From Helicobacter hepaticus ATCC 51449 (GTDB taxonomy: Bacteria; Campylobacterota; Campylobacteria; Campylobacterales; Helicobacteraceae): a DNA stretch of 64,000 bases. Both the position numbers and the translations under genes were made by a program. The stretch covers positions 744,001 through 808,000 of the forward strand of contig NC_004917.1 in NCBI RefSeq assembly GCF_000007905.1, read 5' to 3'. Under the pieces are notes generated by a model. The model saw only the letters and a list, made by a program, of their open reading frames with translations. It ran no database searches and was not told the DNA's origin. This document shows positions 53,530-63,145 of the stretch, piece by piece; position 1 is the stretch's first letter; each line of letters opens with the position of its first letter.

Positions 53530-54495
53530 TTATTTGAGAGCAAAGCGCCTTACTGCGGCTTCAATTTCCACAGGATTAGATTTAGAGATAAACTCATCAG
53601 CATTAAGGGAACGTGCCATATCTTCGTTGCTACTTCCACTCATAGATGAATTTACTACAATAGGTAAATGTGCTGTAGCAGGATTTGCTTTCACTTGTTT
53701 AATAACTTCAAAACCACTTGCTTCAGGCATTTCAAGGTCAGTAATAATCATACCAATAGAGTTAATATCCGTAGTAGGCGCAAAAAGATAATCAAGCAAG
53801 TGTTTGCCATTGATAAAGTCGTGATGCACTACGCCAAGTTTATTTAAAATAAGTTGCATTGTGCGTAGCACGGTCGGGCTATCATCGGCAAGAAGAATGC
53901 TCCTTGTCGTTTCTATTTGAGAAATTTTAGCAATTCCTTCTTCTTTATCTTTTTCAATCCACGGAAATACATCAATAAGCATCTTTTCAATATCTACTAC
54001 TTGCACCAAGCGCCCATCAAAATAACGTGTGCGGCTAACAAGTTTGCCATTATGTCCGCCTCCTCCAATACCCACACCTTGCTCTATTTCAGTCCATTTT
54101 TTGTTAAGAATCCTATCTGCTTCGTAGATTCTAACCCCTATCGTCCAACGCGAAAATTCACAAATCATAATGATATCTTCCTCGCCGGCTGCTCGTTTTA
54201 CCCCATAATCACGCAAGTTTTTACTTTTATTATTGCTATCATAAAAAAACCATTTGCGCATATCAATCAATGGAATAGTTAATTCGCGAATTGTGATAAG
54301 TCCTTCCACAAGACTATTATTCTCGTGTGTAACTACAGTAAGCGCACCACTATATTTAATCACTTCACGAATCTTAAAAACATTAACAGCATATAAATCT
54401 TTTCCTTTTTCTAGGCGAAAGCAAAGAAGTTGAAGTTCATTATTCTTGTGGAGACTTGTTACTTGATCAATATTTGACATACTTGTTTTAGACAT
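53530..54495 (-). CDS. cheV: Chemotaxis coupling protein CheV
   Basis: 321 residues from the ATG at 54495, which has GAGG upstream; an earlier in-frame start adds four residues. The N-terminal CheW domain (about 15-165) couples receptors to CheA. The C-terminal receiver domain has LADDSPTV and MIITDLEMPEASG, with the phospho-Asp, plus ISKSNP with the conserved Lys. It is linked with nspC as in H. pylori. Confidence 0.93.
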   Translation of the reverse strand: MSKTSMSNIDQVTSLHKNNELQLLCFRLEKGKDLYAVNVFKIREVIKYSGALTVVTHENNSLVEGLITIRELTIPLIDMRKWFFYDSNNKSKNLRDYGVKRAAGEEDIIMICEFSRWTIGVRIYEADRILNKKWTEIEQGVGIGGGGHNGKLVSRTRYFDGRLVQVVDIEKMLIDVFPWIEKDKEEGIAKISQIETTRSILLADDSPTVLRTMQLILNKLGVVHHDFINGKHLLDYLFAPTTDINSIGMIITDLEMPEASGFEVIKQVKANPATAHLPIVVNSSMSGSSNEDMARSLNADEFISKSNPVEIEAAVRRFALK

Positions 54496-54552
54496 ATCAC
54501 ACCTCAAATTTGGAAAATAGCTTAGTTTAGCACAAAATCACTAAATCTAACT

Positions 54553-55275
54553 TTATGTATTTTTGTCCTTATGGTTAGACTTCATACTAAAACGTATTGT
54601 GATAACAATCCAACGCATAATACCATATATTACATATCCGCTCATCAATATACATAATGTTTCTTGCGGATAAATATAAATAATGCTAAGCAATAAAATC
54701 ACAGCAATAAAAGATTTAAAATTCCACCCAATCTTCTTAAAGCTCGGATAACGAATATTGCTTACCATCAAAATGCTGATAATAAAACTTCCACCTAACA
54801 TTATATACTCATAACCATAAGCTTTTATAAACCCATATTTTAAATCAATGAGCACCCATAGCATTAGTATTACCGCAGCCGAAGGAATAGGTAATCCAAT
54901 AAAAAAATTTGGTTCTGAACTTGAAGTAATATTAAAACGCGCCAAACGCACTGCACCAAATATAACAAAAATAGCTGGGACACACATACCCAAGCGCCCA
55001 TAATCCATACCAATATAAAAATACAAAAGCATTGCTGGAGCCACACCAAATGCTACCACATCTGCTAGAGAATCAAACTCCACACCAAACTTACTTGCAG
55101 TATTTGTAAGCCGTGCAACTCTACCATCAAACCCATCTAATATCATTGAAATTAAAATCAGCCAACAAGCTATTTCATACTTCCCTTTTGAAGCATAAAT
55201 CACGCTCAAAACCCCTAAAAAGATACTTCCTGCAGTAAAAAGATTAGGTAAAATAAAAAGCGGATTAAACTTCAT
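54553..55275 (-). CDS. pssA: CDP-diacylglycerol-serine O-phosphatidyltransferase
   Basis: 240 residues with about seven membrane helices and the CDP-alcohol transferase motif: DGFDGRVARLTNTASKFG followed by EFDSLADVV. It makes phosphatidylserine for phosphatidylethanolamine. It overlaps the upstream Psd-like gene by 11 bases. Together they form a phospholipid pair. Confidence 0.93.
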   Translation of the reverse strand: MKFNPLFILPNLFTAGSIFLGVLSVIYASKGKYEIACWLILISMILDGFDGRVARLTNTASKFGVEFDSLADVVAFGVAPAMLLYFYIGMDYGRLGMCVPAIFVIFGAVRLARFNITSSSEPNFFIGLPIPSAAVILMLWVLIDLKYGFIKAYGYEYIMLGGSFIISILMVSNIRYPSFKKIGWNFKSFIAVILLLSIIYIYPQETLCILMSGYVIYGIMRWIVITIRFSMKSNHKDKNT

Positions 55276-55897
55276 AAATATATCCTATTACACTTTGGAG
55301 TGCACATACTTTATCACCGATACTTACTTTTGATTCAAACTCTATAGAAGCTTTCTTTTGAGGGATAACAATACGTGTCATACCCGCTTTCATAAAACCT
55401 ATACGCTCTCCGATACTTAAATTATTCTGCGCAAATAAATGATGAGAGGAAAAGAAAATCGGATAAAACTCCATATAAAACGCTCTCTCTTTGAGGCTCT
55501 CAAAGCGCATTGTAGCATTAAGCTCTTTGCATTTAGCTTTAGCACAGCACGTTAGTGATAATCCCTTTTTTTCACTATATTGTCCTTCTACTATATCGCA
55601 AGGCGCTCGTATAATGCCCACATCAATAAAACGTGTCTCAATGAGAATGCTCATTTCATCATTACTATAACTCATATCACGCACAATACCATCTACTGGT
55701 GAAACAAAAACATTATTTTCATCAATATGCGGAATCCTTTCAGGATTACGAAACATCACAAGCCATAAAACAAGTGCAACAAACAGCACAAATGCGCATA
55801 CATTCCAATCAAACCATATGCTTAATATAAATGCTACAAATAGCGCTATTGCACCCAACCAACCCTGTTTTGCAATGAATTGTGTAGTCGTTGTCAT
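55265..55897 (-). CDS. Phosphatidylserine decarboxylase-related protein lacking the cleavage serine
   Basis: 210 residues. Two N-terminal hydrophobic segments (about 12-48) are followed by a Psd-like beta-rich domain (FVSPVDGIVRDM, IRAPCDIVEG, GERIGFMKAGMTRIVIP). Active Psd enzymes have Gly-Ser (often FGSR) at the last site, whose Ser becomes the pyruvoyl group. Here residues 171-174 read AGMT, with Met in place of Ser, so self-processing seems impossible at that position. It is cotranscribed with pssA and ftsH. It may be a non-catalytic partner or use another serine. Confidence 0.75.
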   Translation of the reverse strand: MTTTTQFIAKQGWLGAIALFVAFILSIWFDWNVCAFVLFVALVLWLVMFRNPERIPHIDENNVFVSPVDGIVRDMSYSNDEMSILIETRFIDVGIIRAPCDIVEGQYSEKKGLSLTCCAKAKCKELNATMRFESLKERAFYMEFYPIFFSSHHLFAQNNLSIGERIGFMKAGMTRIVIPQKKASIEFESKVSIGDKVCALQSVIGYIYEV

Positions 55898-55906
55898 ATT
55901 GCCTCC

Positions 55907-57808
55907 TTAGACTTCCTCTTCTTCAAGCGGAATAAGACGAGATTCTATATTATTTTGCATTTCGTATTCTTGAATAATCTCCCTCACACGCGCACCATCA
56001 ATGACTTCCTTTTCAAAAAGCTCTTTGACCATATTTTCAATCGCATCTTGATAATCACTCAAAAGCTGCTTTACATAACTATATCGTTCATCAAGTGTAT
56101 TTTTAATATGGGTATCAATTTCTTGAGCAAGCTGTTCGCTAAATTCCCTTTGCGCATTGCCGCCACCAAGGAAAGTATTGCGTTGTTTTTCAAGCACCAT
56201 AAGTCCGCTTACATCTGTCATACCATAATAACTAATCATTGATTTGAGAATCCCTGTAGCACGTTCTAAATCATTGCTTGCGCCTGTAGAAATCTCGCCT
56301 AAAAATACTTCTTCGGCTGCACGCCCACCTAAAAGTACATCAACCTCTGCCATAAGCTCGTGTTTTTGCATCAAATAGCGATTCTCTTCAGGTGTATGAA
56401 GCGTATAACCAAGAGCTGCCATACCTCTTGGAATAATTGATACTTTATTCACTCTATCAGCACCTTTTGTCATCTCGGATACCACAGCGTGCCCACTCTC
56501 GTGGTAAGCAACAATTTTTTTCTCTTTAGGAGAAATGCGTCTTGATTTTTTTTCTAATCCTGCAATTCCTCGCTCTACTGCTTCTTTAAGATGTTTTTGA
56601 CTTACTTCTTTTTGATTTTCTCTCCCAGCAAGCAAAGCGGCTTCATTAATGATATTTGCCAAATCTGCCCCCGCAAGTCCAGCCGTAAATTTTGCAATCT
56701 CGTGTAAATCCACATCACGCGCTAAAGAAACATTTTTAATATGCACTTTGAGAATTTCAAGTCGCCCTTCAAAATCAGGCTTATCTACAAGCACCTGTCT
56801 ATCAAATCGCCCTGGGCGCAATAATGCAGGGTCAAGGATTTCAGGACGATTTGTTGCAGCAAGCACAATTACAGGCGCGGATTCTGAACCAAATCCGTCC
56901 ATTTCTGCAAGTAATTGATTGAGCGTTTGCTCACGCTCATCATTGCCACCAACCATACTTCCAGCTGCACGACTTTTTCCAATGGCATCAATTTCATCAA
57001 TAAAAATAATACTTGGTGCATCTTTCTTTGCCATTTCAAACAAATCTCTTACACGACTAGCCCCAAGCCCTACAAACATTTCAATAAAACTACTTCCACT
57101 CATAGAGAAAAATGGCACATTCGCTTCACCCGCCACAGCTTTTGCAAGAAGTGTCTTACCTGTGCCCGGAGGTCCAACTAAAAGCACACCACGTGGAATC
57201 TTGGCTCCCACTGCAGCATAACGTTCGGGATATTTAAGAAAATCTACAATTTCTACGACTTCTTCCTTTGCTTCCGCATTTCCAGCCATATCATCAAAAC
57301 GCACATTAGGCTTTTCCGCATTCACAAGCTTTTTAGCATTGCCCATACCAAAAATGCCTCCACCCATACTTTTTTGCATACGCGCAGTAAGAAACATCCA
57401 AAGCGCTAGAATAATAAAAATAGGCAAGAGCATATTTACTAAATCTCCCAAAAAGCTACCTTCGCTAAAGCCACTATATTCAATTTTCTTCTCATCAAGC
57501 AAAGGCACGAGTCCCAAATCTGCTACTTTTTTTGTAGTATAAAGAATCCGTGGCGAAGTATTAGCAGAATATGCTTTAATGTAAGTCTGCCCAATATTTA
57601 CTGCACTAATCTCACCCCGAGTAATAAGCTCTTTTAACTCATTATAGCTAATTTCTTTTGTAATATTTCCTCCCATCAAACGCTCTGTAAATGAATCACC
57701 ATTAGGCGAAAATAGTTTAAACAAAAGCAATGTGAGAATCACAAAAATAGCAAAAGTAAGAAAAGGATTTTGCTTAAAAGGCGGTTTTTTTTCATTAGGA
57801 TTTTCCAT
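55907..57808 (-). CDS. ftsH: ATP-dependent zinc metalloprotease FtsH
   Basis: 633 residues. Two membrane helices (about 17-36 and 125-142) flank a periplasmic domain. The AAA domain has Walker A GPPGTGKT (212-219), Walker [12 protein letters not shown], and the protease active site HESGH (436-440). It degrades membrane and cytosolic proteins such as unassembled subunits. The gene sits between prmA and the Psd-like gene in the conserved epsilonproteobacterial order. Confidence 0.97.
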   Translation of the reverse strand: MENPNEKKPPFKQNPFLTFAIFVILTLLLFKLFSPNGDSFTERLMGGNITKEISYNELKELITRGEISAVNIGQTYIKAYSANTSPRILYTTKKVADLGLVPLLDEKKIEYSGFSEGSFLGDLVNMLLPIFIILALWMFLTARMQKSMGGGIFGMGNAKKLVNAEKPNVRFDDMAGNAEAKEEVVEIVDFLKYPERYAAVGAKIPRGVLLVGPPGTGKTLLAKAVAGEANVPFFSMSGSSFIEMFVGLGASRVRDLFEMAKKDAPSIIFIDEIDAIGKSRAAGSMVGGNDEREQTLNQLLAEMDGFGSESAPVIVLAATNRPEILDPALLRPGRFDRQVLVDKPDFEGRLEILKVHIKNVSLARDVDLHEIAKFTAGLAGADLANIINEAALLAGRENQKEVSQKHLKEAVERGIAGLEKKSRRISPKEKKIVAYHESGHAVVSEMTKGADRVNKVSIIPRGMAALGYTLHTPEENRYLMQKHELMAEVDVLLGGRAAEEVFLGEISTGASNDLERATGILKSMISYYGMTDVSGLMVLEKQRNTFLGGGNAQREFSEQLAQEIDTHIKNTLDERYSYVKQLLSDYQDAIENMVKELFEKEVIDGARVREIIQEYEMQNNIESRLIPLEEEEV

Positions 57809-57830
57809 AGTTGTCCTTTTTCCAAATAAG

Positions 57831-58796
57831 TTACAAAGTCAATTTCAAAGCTACCCACCCATCTTTACAACAAGTATCTAGCATATCAAAATCATTAAAT
57901 GCCTTTATTATATCAAATTTATATTCATCAAGTATCCCAGAAAGAATTAAAACTCCATTTTTTGCAAGTTTTGTCCTAAAATCATTGTGTAAAACTTTCA
58001 CAATAAAAGCAACAATATTAGCCACAATCACATCATACTTTTGTGGGGCACCCATAGGAGAGTCGGCAATACTTCCCTGCCAAAGTGCATTGAGCATAAC
58101 TCCATTGAGTAAAATATTTTTATTACATTCTTTTATAGCATTTTCATCAGTATCACAAGCATATACCTGCGCACCAAGCTTGCAAGAAGCTATGCTCAAA
58201 ATGCCACTGCCACAACCCACATCAAGAAGTGTTTTGCCTTGTATATTCATTTCGCTTAAAAATTCTAAACACATTGCAGTGCTTGCGTGATGCCCAGAAC
58301 CAAAAGCAAATGCAGGATTAATGATGATTTCATCATAAGATTCTTTTACCTCCTGCTCCCAAGAGGGACGAATATAGAATCTTCCGCATTGCACAGGCTC
58401 AATAGAATCTTGATATGCTTTTATCCAATCATAATTAAACTTTTCTTCAATATGATAGCAAAATCCTACAGAATCTTGTGTGTTTTGAGCAAGCATCAAC
58501 GCAAAATGTTGTAAAGATTCTAAGAAATCTTGTATATTTATTTCATTTGAGGCAATGCGACTGACAATTTGCGTAGGTTGCTTGCTTTTTTTAGCTTTAA
58601 GAATATCAAAACCTAAAACGCTTTGCCAAGAAGCATCATCATAAATAATAGCAAAATGAGATGGTGTGGGTAGTATATCAAAAAATTCAATTGCACAAGA
58701 AGTCTTTTGAATAATAAAATCAGTAAACTGGTCTAAAAAATCACTTGGGTGGATAATAATTTCCCAATATGTTTGTTTATCCAACCCTTGCCTCAA
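57831..58796 (-). CDS. prmA: Ribosomal protein L11 methyltransferase
   Basis: 321 residues from a TTG at 58796; another TTG at 58784 has a better-placed GAGG and gives MDKQTYWEIII, so the true start may be there. SAM motif LLDVGCGSGILSIA, and the VANIV motif near the end, define PrmA. It trimethylates ribosomal protein L11. It is immediately downstream of cheY. Confidence 0.9.
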   Translation of the reverse strand: MRQGLDKQTYWEIIIHPSDFLDQFTDFIIQKTSCAIEFFDILPTPSHFAIIYDDASWQSVLGFDILKAKKSKQPTQIVSRIASNEINIQDFLESLQHFALMLAQNTQDSVGFCYHIEEKFNYDWIKAYQDSIEPVQCGRFYIRPSWEQEVKESYDEIIINPAFAFGSGHHASTAMCLEFLSEMNIQGKTLLDVGCGSGILSIASCKLGAQVYACDTDENAIKECNKNILLNGVMLNALWQGSIADSPMGAPQKYDVIVANIVAFIVKVLHNDFRTKLAKNGVLILSGILDEYKFDIIKAFNDFDMLDTCCKDGWVALKLTL

Positions 58797-58805
58797 GTCT
58801 CAAGC

Positions 58806-59183
58806 CTAGTCCTCATTCACGCCTAATACAACTTCTAGTTTTTCTTTGAGGACTTGAGGTGTAAAAGGCTTCACAATGTAATTATTAACTCCTGCTTTAA
58901 GTGCAGTAATAACTTCTGCTTTACCACCCTCAGTTGTAACCATTATGATAGGAATAGATGTATATCGCTCATCAGAGCGCACTTTTTTAACCAAATCTAA
59001 ACCATTCATTTCAGGCATATTCCAATCCGTAATAAGCACTTGTATGCCTTCAGTGGTATCCATAATCTGCCAAGCTTCTACACCATGTTCGGCTTCTAAA
59101 ATATCCTCATATCCTAAGCGTTGGAGGGTATTCTTTATAATTCTTCTCATTGTGGAGCTATCATCAACAACTAGCAGTTTCAA
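58806..59183 (-). CDS. cheY: Chemotaxis response regulator CheY
   Basis: 125-residue single receiver domain. VVDDSSTMRR provides acidic pocket Asp7/Asp8. The phosphorylation site is Asp53 in ITDWNMPEMNG, conserved Thr83 and Lys105 (VKPF) complete the active site. It binds the flagellar motor switch when phosphorylated by CheA. The promoter region upstream of the ATG is AT-rich. Confidence 0.97.
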   Translation of the reverse strand: MKLLVVDDSSTMRRIIKNTLQRLGYEDILEAEHGVEAWQIMDTTEGIQVLITDWNMPEMNGLDLVKKVRSDERYTSIPIIMVTTEGGKAEVITALKAGVNNYIVKPFTPQVLKEKLEVVLGVNED

Positions 59184-59270
59184 GTTATCTCCTTATTTTA
59201 AATACAGCTATAAATAAAACGGCATTCTAGCATATTTTTGTATATATTATAGATTCATTCTTGCATTTTT

Positions 59271-60002
59271 TCAAATTTTTACTTTCTTATTTTCAAACAA
59301 TGCTAACGCTTCTTTAAGATTTATTTTTCCTTCATAAAATGCTTTTCCTATGATTACGCCGCTAATATAAGGGTTCTCATCTAAAATTTCAAGCTCATTT
59401 GATGAAGCAAAACCACCACTTGCAATCGTATAAATACCGCTGCGACACGCAATATCTTGCGTAAATGATACATTAATACCACTTAATGCACCATCACGAT
59501 TAATATCAGTGCATATAATAGCTTGCACTTCACTTCCTGCAAATTTTTCAGCCAACACACTTGAACATATATCACTTTCTTTAGCCCAGCCTTGCACAGC
59601 AACCTTACCCTCTCGTGCATCAATACCCACTGCAATAGGATAAGAATGCGCCATTGTTTTGACAAATTCCCAATTTTTTATCGCGATTGAGCCAAGGATA
59701 ACTCTACTTACTCCTAAATCCATATAAAGCCTGATGCGCTCTTCATTGCGTATGCCTCCGCCAATTTGTATTTGCAAATGTGTCGTGCGCAAAATCTCCT
59801 CAATATATTTTAGATTCTGTGGAATACCTGCAAATGCGCCATCTAAATCAACAATATGCAACCATTTTGCACCCATATCTTCAAACATCTTAGCAAACTC
59901 CAACGCCTCACCATAAATTGTAGCACTCTGCATATCACCCTTAAAAAGCCTCACTGCTTTGCCTTCTTTTAAATCAATCGCAGGATAAATATCAAGTGCC
60001 AT
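59271..60002 (-). CDS. hisA: Phosphoribosyl-formimino-AICAR ribotide isomerase
   Basis: 243 residues of the HisA beta/alpha barrel: YPAIDLKEGKAVRL, IQIGGGIR, and GVIIGKAFYEGKI. It opens the ribose ring in histidine synthesis. It overlaps nothing and lies two bases after a membrane protein stop. Other his genes are not seen in the window. Confidence 0.96.
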   Translation of the reverse strand: MALDIYPAIDLKEGKAVRLFKGDMQSATIYGEALEFAKMFEDMGAKWLHIVDLDGAFAGIPQNLKYIEEILRTTHLQIQIGGGIRNEERIRLYMDLGVSRVILGSIAIKNWEFVKTMAHSYPIAVGIDAREGKVAVQGWAKESDICSSVLAEKFAGSEVQAIICTDINRDGALSGINVSFTQDIACRSGIYTIASGGFASSNELEILDENPYISGVIIGKAFYEGKINLKEALALFENKKVKI

Positions 60003-60004
60003 CT

Positions 60005-60859
60005 TTACTCCTCAATGGGTTTCATACTATTATACATCCATTCGGCACACCAGCCTACAAAAGCAAATACCAAAAACGCGTAACGCGCATTAAAATAATT
60101 ATCAGAAATAGACAACACAGAGGTGCAAATAAAACAAATAAGCATACCCAACATCAGTAAAGCAAAATTCACATACTCATAGAATCCAAAAACATCTTTA
60201 TGTTTTATTATCGCCCACACAAGCAAACCTATGCCTCCCAAAAATGCAAAAATATCAAGATACGCATATATATTATCACGATAATAATATGGCTGCAAAG
60301 AGAGAGCAAAAAGCACGACTATAATAATATTAATGGAAGGACGCATATCTTCAAGCATTTTTCCAACCTGATTATGCTCATTAGGATGAATGCCAAAAAT
60401 TAAAAATAAGAGTGGAATATATACAAAAAATATATACACACACACGAGCAGAAAAATACGCGGTAAATAATCTGCAAGAAGCTCAAAAAAGCCACGATGA
60501 TAAATGCTCCCTTCAATCGCAAACATATCCATAATATCCTCTGTTCTTGGCACATAAGTAATTTTTAGAATAACAAGATAAATAAATATTACACCAAATA
60601 TGAGCACTATCACGCGCTGTAAGGTATTACTTGTTTGATTACAACTGCTAAAAATGATAAAAATACTGCACAAAATAAACCCACAAAAAAAGAAAAATAT
60701 ACTCAAATGATCAAAAAGCTGATTCTCACGAATAAAAATCAAAAATAAATGTGAAAAAGAATGTGAGAATTGCGAAATAAAAAGTGTGAGATTCGTAAAA
60801 ACAAAAAAAGCAAAGAAAAGCAAAGAAAAAATAATTGTAATACGTGTAGGTTGTTTCAT
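60005..60859 (-). CDS. Integral membrane protein of unknown function (284 aa)
   Basis: About seven hydrophobic segments and a short N-terminus beginning MKQPTRITIIF. Charged loops are few, and no transporter or enzyme motif is recognised. It is placed between amiA and hisA on the same strand, with 15 and two bases between, so it may be cotranscribed. It could be a permease or an envelope-biogenesis membrane component; I cannot decide. Confidence 0.7.
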   Translation of the reverse strand: MKQPTRITIIFSLLFFAFFVFTNLTLFISQFSHSFSHLFLIFIRENQLFDHLSIFFFFCGFILCSIFIIFSSCNQTSNTLQRVIVLIFGVIFIYLVILKITYVPRTEDIMDMFAIEGSIYHRGFFELLADYLPRIFLLVCVYIFFVYIPLLFLIFGIHPNEHNQVGKMLEDMRPSINIIIVVLFALSLQPYYYRDNIYAYLDIFAFLGGIGLLVWAIIKHKDVFGFYEYVNFALLMLGMLICFICTSVLSISDNYFNARYAFLVFAFVGWCAEWMYNSMKPIEE

Positions 60860-60874
60860 TTTAATCCTTAGAAT

Positions 60875-62041
60875 CTAATAATTTCTTAAAAAATATCCAT
60901 CTATACCATCAGCTATACCCTTAGCAATAAGCTTTTGGTAATCCTTTTTAGCAATCAATTTACCTTCGTCTTTATGTGAAGCATAACCAATTTCTATTAA
61001 TACAGAAGGCATAAGTGCCCCGGCTAAAACCCAGAATGGACCCTCCCTTACTGCTCCATCGTGTGTATTGTGCTTTTCTCTCACCTGATTAAGTATGCCT
61101 GATTGAATCTCGATAGCTAGTTTATGTGAAGCGACAAGATGAAAGGCACTAATGGTATTTAAAAAAGATTTTGTCGCAAAATGACTCATTGTTTCAATAT
61201 CTCCTTGGTTTTCGGCTTTTGCCACTTGTTCAGCGCGCTCACTCCGTGCAGGTGAAAGGAAATAAGTTTCTACACCACTTGGTGTTTTAGGAGAATCTTT
61301 GGGCATTGAATTTGCATGCACAGAGACAAATAAATCTGCACTTTTGGCATTGGCAAATTCCGTGCGTTTTCGTAAATCAATATATATATCAGTATTGCGC
61401 GTCATATGCACTAAATAACCACGACTTTTAAGCTCTTGGGAAAGGATCTTCGCCACTTCAAGCACAATCATTTTCTCACATATGCCCTCTACACTTTTTG
61501 TGCCACAATCCTTCCCTCCGTGTCCAGCATCAACAACAATCTTTTTTCCTGTATTTATTTTATGATTCTTATTTGTAGTTTTTGGCATCTGCGTGTCTTG
61601 AGATATTTTATTTTCTTTTGTTTGGGAAGGTTTTGGAGTATTTTTAGAATCTAGTGGCATTGGCTTTTGTGGAGGTTTTTTATCTTCTTGTTGAGCAGGT
61701 TTTATCAAAATATAGAGATTCTCTTTTTCTTTGATAATATCAAAAGTTGATTTGGGCTGTATATTAATTACAATACGCACAATCTTTGGCGTATTTTGCG
61801 CTACTTGCAATGTAGAATTGTCTTTAAAAATAAAGTTACGGCGAGGAATTGTAAGATTTGCTTCAAAATCTATAAAACTCTTATTGCTTTGAAGTTCTTT
61901 AGTCTGCCACTGAAGTTGTGCAATATCTTGGTCAAAAACAATTTTAAGATTCCCATCACCAAAAGGCACCATTTTTACTATGCGATATTCTCCCCACACA
62001 TACACTATTGTAAGGAATAAAATTGCTAAAATACGCAACAT
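60875..62041 (-). CDS. amiA: N-acetylmuramoyl-L-alanine amidase
   Basis: 388 residues: signal peptide (ending VWGEY), an AMIN-like N-terminal domain (about 20-110), a Pro/Lys-rich linker, and a C-terminal amidase_3 domain with VVDAGHGGKD, LFVSVHANS, and VLIEIGYASHKDEGKL, supplying His, His and Glu zinc ligands. It cuts the peptide from the glycan during cell separation. The EnvC-like protein at 20413-21624 is a candidate activator. Confidence 0.93.
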   Translation of the reverse strand: MLRILAILFLTIVYVWGEYRIVKMVPFGDGNLKIVFDQDIAQLQWQTKELQSNKSFIDFEANLTIPRRNFIFKDNSTLQVAQNTPKIVRIVINIQPKSTFDIIKEKENLYILIKPAQQEDKKPPQKPMPLDSKNTPKPSQTKENKISQDTQMPKTTNKNHKINTGKKIVVDAGHGGKDCGTKSVEGICEKMIVLEVAKILSQELKSRGYLVHMTRNTDIYIDLRKRTEFANAKSADLFVSVHANSMPKDSPKTPSGVETYFLSPARSERAEQVAKAENQGDIETMSHFATKSFLNTISAFHLVASHKLAIEIQSGILNQVREKHNTHDGAVREGPFWVLAGALMPSVLIEIGYASHKDEGKLIAKKDYQKLIAKGIADGIDGYFLRNY

Positions 62042-62049
62042 TTACGCCC

Positions 62050-63138
62050 CTAATCTTGGACTAATTCAGCAATAATTTCTCTCACGGGTTGAATTTTTTG
62101 GATTCTATATCCATTTGCCCCTGTAAAATATAATCCCTGCTCCCTATCACCCATAAATCCACGCCCCAAAGAATCCGCAATGCAATAACCTACTTTTTTT
62201 GCCTCCACACCTCTATGACAAGGTGAAACACAATTACTCACACAACGAATTTTTGGCGCGTTACCTTGTGCGATTCTATCAAAAATTCCTGTCTTAACTG
62301 CGCGTGCAGGATAGCCCACCGGAGATTTAACAAGCTCAATATCTTCTTTAGATACAGAAGGCATTAAATCACGATAAGCTACCGCATCACATTCTTCAGA
62401 GCCAAGCCATCTTGTCCCCATTTGAACTCCGCTTGCACCCAAAGAAAGCATTCTATCAATATCACTTCTATCCCAAATGCCTCCAGCAGCTATAACAGGA
62501 ATATTCCCCCATTTTTTTGCTTCATCAACTACTTGAGGAAGAACATTCTCAAGCTGATATTCTTCTTTAAAACAATCCTCATAGCTAAAGCCCTGATGCC
62601 CGCCACTAAGTGGTCCCTCTACTATTACTGCATCAGGGATTCTTGCATATCTATCCATCCAACGCCTACAAATAATCTTTAATGCCTTAGCTGAAGATAC
62701 AATAGGCACAAGTGCTACATCAGGAAAATTTTTAGTAAATTCAGGCATATTAGTAGGCAATCCCGCACCTGTTACAATGATATTTGCTCCAGCTTCACAC
62801 GCATCCCGCACTACTCGTCCATATTCATTAATTGCATAAAGAATATTTGCCCCAAGCGGATTATTCCCACAAATTTTACGTGCATTCTTAAAAATCTCAT
62901 TGAGTGCGTGTTTTGAATAAAAATTAATAGCTTCAAAAGGCTTGGAATGAGTAATTTTTTCAACAAATTGCATTTTTTGGTAATATCCTGTGCCTACTGC
63001 ACTAATAATACCAAGCGCACCCTCTTTAGAAACGTTACCAGCAAGCCTATCCCAGCTGATACCCACACCCATACCCCCTTGAAAAATTGGATACTTTATC
63101 GTGTGCTTACCTATTTTAAGTGGTTTTAATCCCATCAC
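62050..63138 (-). CDS. Nitronate monooxygenase / FMN-dependent NMO family
   Basis: 362 residues. The FMN barrel has FQGGMGVGISWDRLAG near the start, GPLSGGHQGF (catalytic His in the NMO family), AAGGIWD, and LGASGVQMGTRWL. It could detoxify alkyl nitronates, but the related FabK/enoyl reductases share this fold. The same placement between amiA and tyrS is known in H. pylori (HP0773). Substrate is not readable. Confidence 0.88.
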   Translation of the reverse strand: MMGLKPLKIGKHTIKYPIFQGGMGVGISWDRLAGNVSKEGALGIISAVGTGYYQKMQFVEKITHSKPFEAINFYSKHALNEIFKNARKICGNNPLGANILYAINEYGRVVRDACEAGANIIVTGAGLPTNMPEFTKNFPDVALVPIVSSAKALKIICRRWMDRYARIPDAVIVEGPLSGGHQGFSYEDCFKEEYQLENVLPQVVDEAKKWGNIPVIAAGGIWDRSDIDRMLSLGASGVQMGTRWLGSEECDAVAYRDLMPSVSKEDIELVKSPVGYPARAVKTGIFDRIAQGNAPKIRCVSNCVSPCHRGVEAKKVGYCIADSLGRGFMGDREQGLYFTGANGYRIQKIQPVREIIAELVQD

Positions 63139-63145
63139 GCAATCC

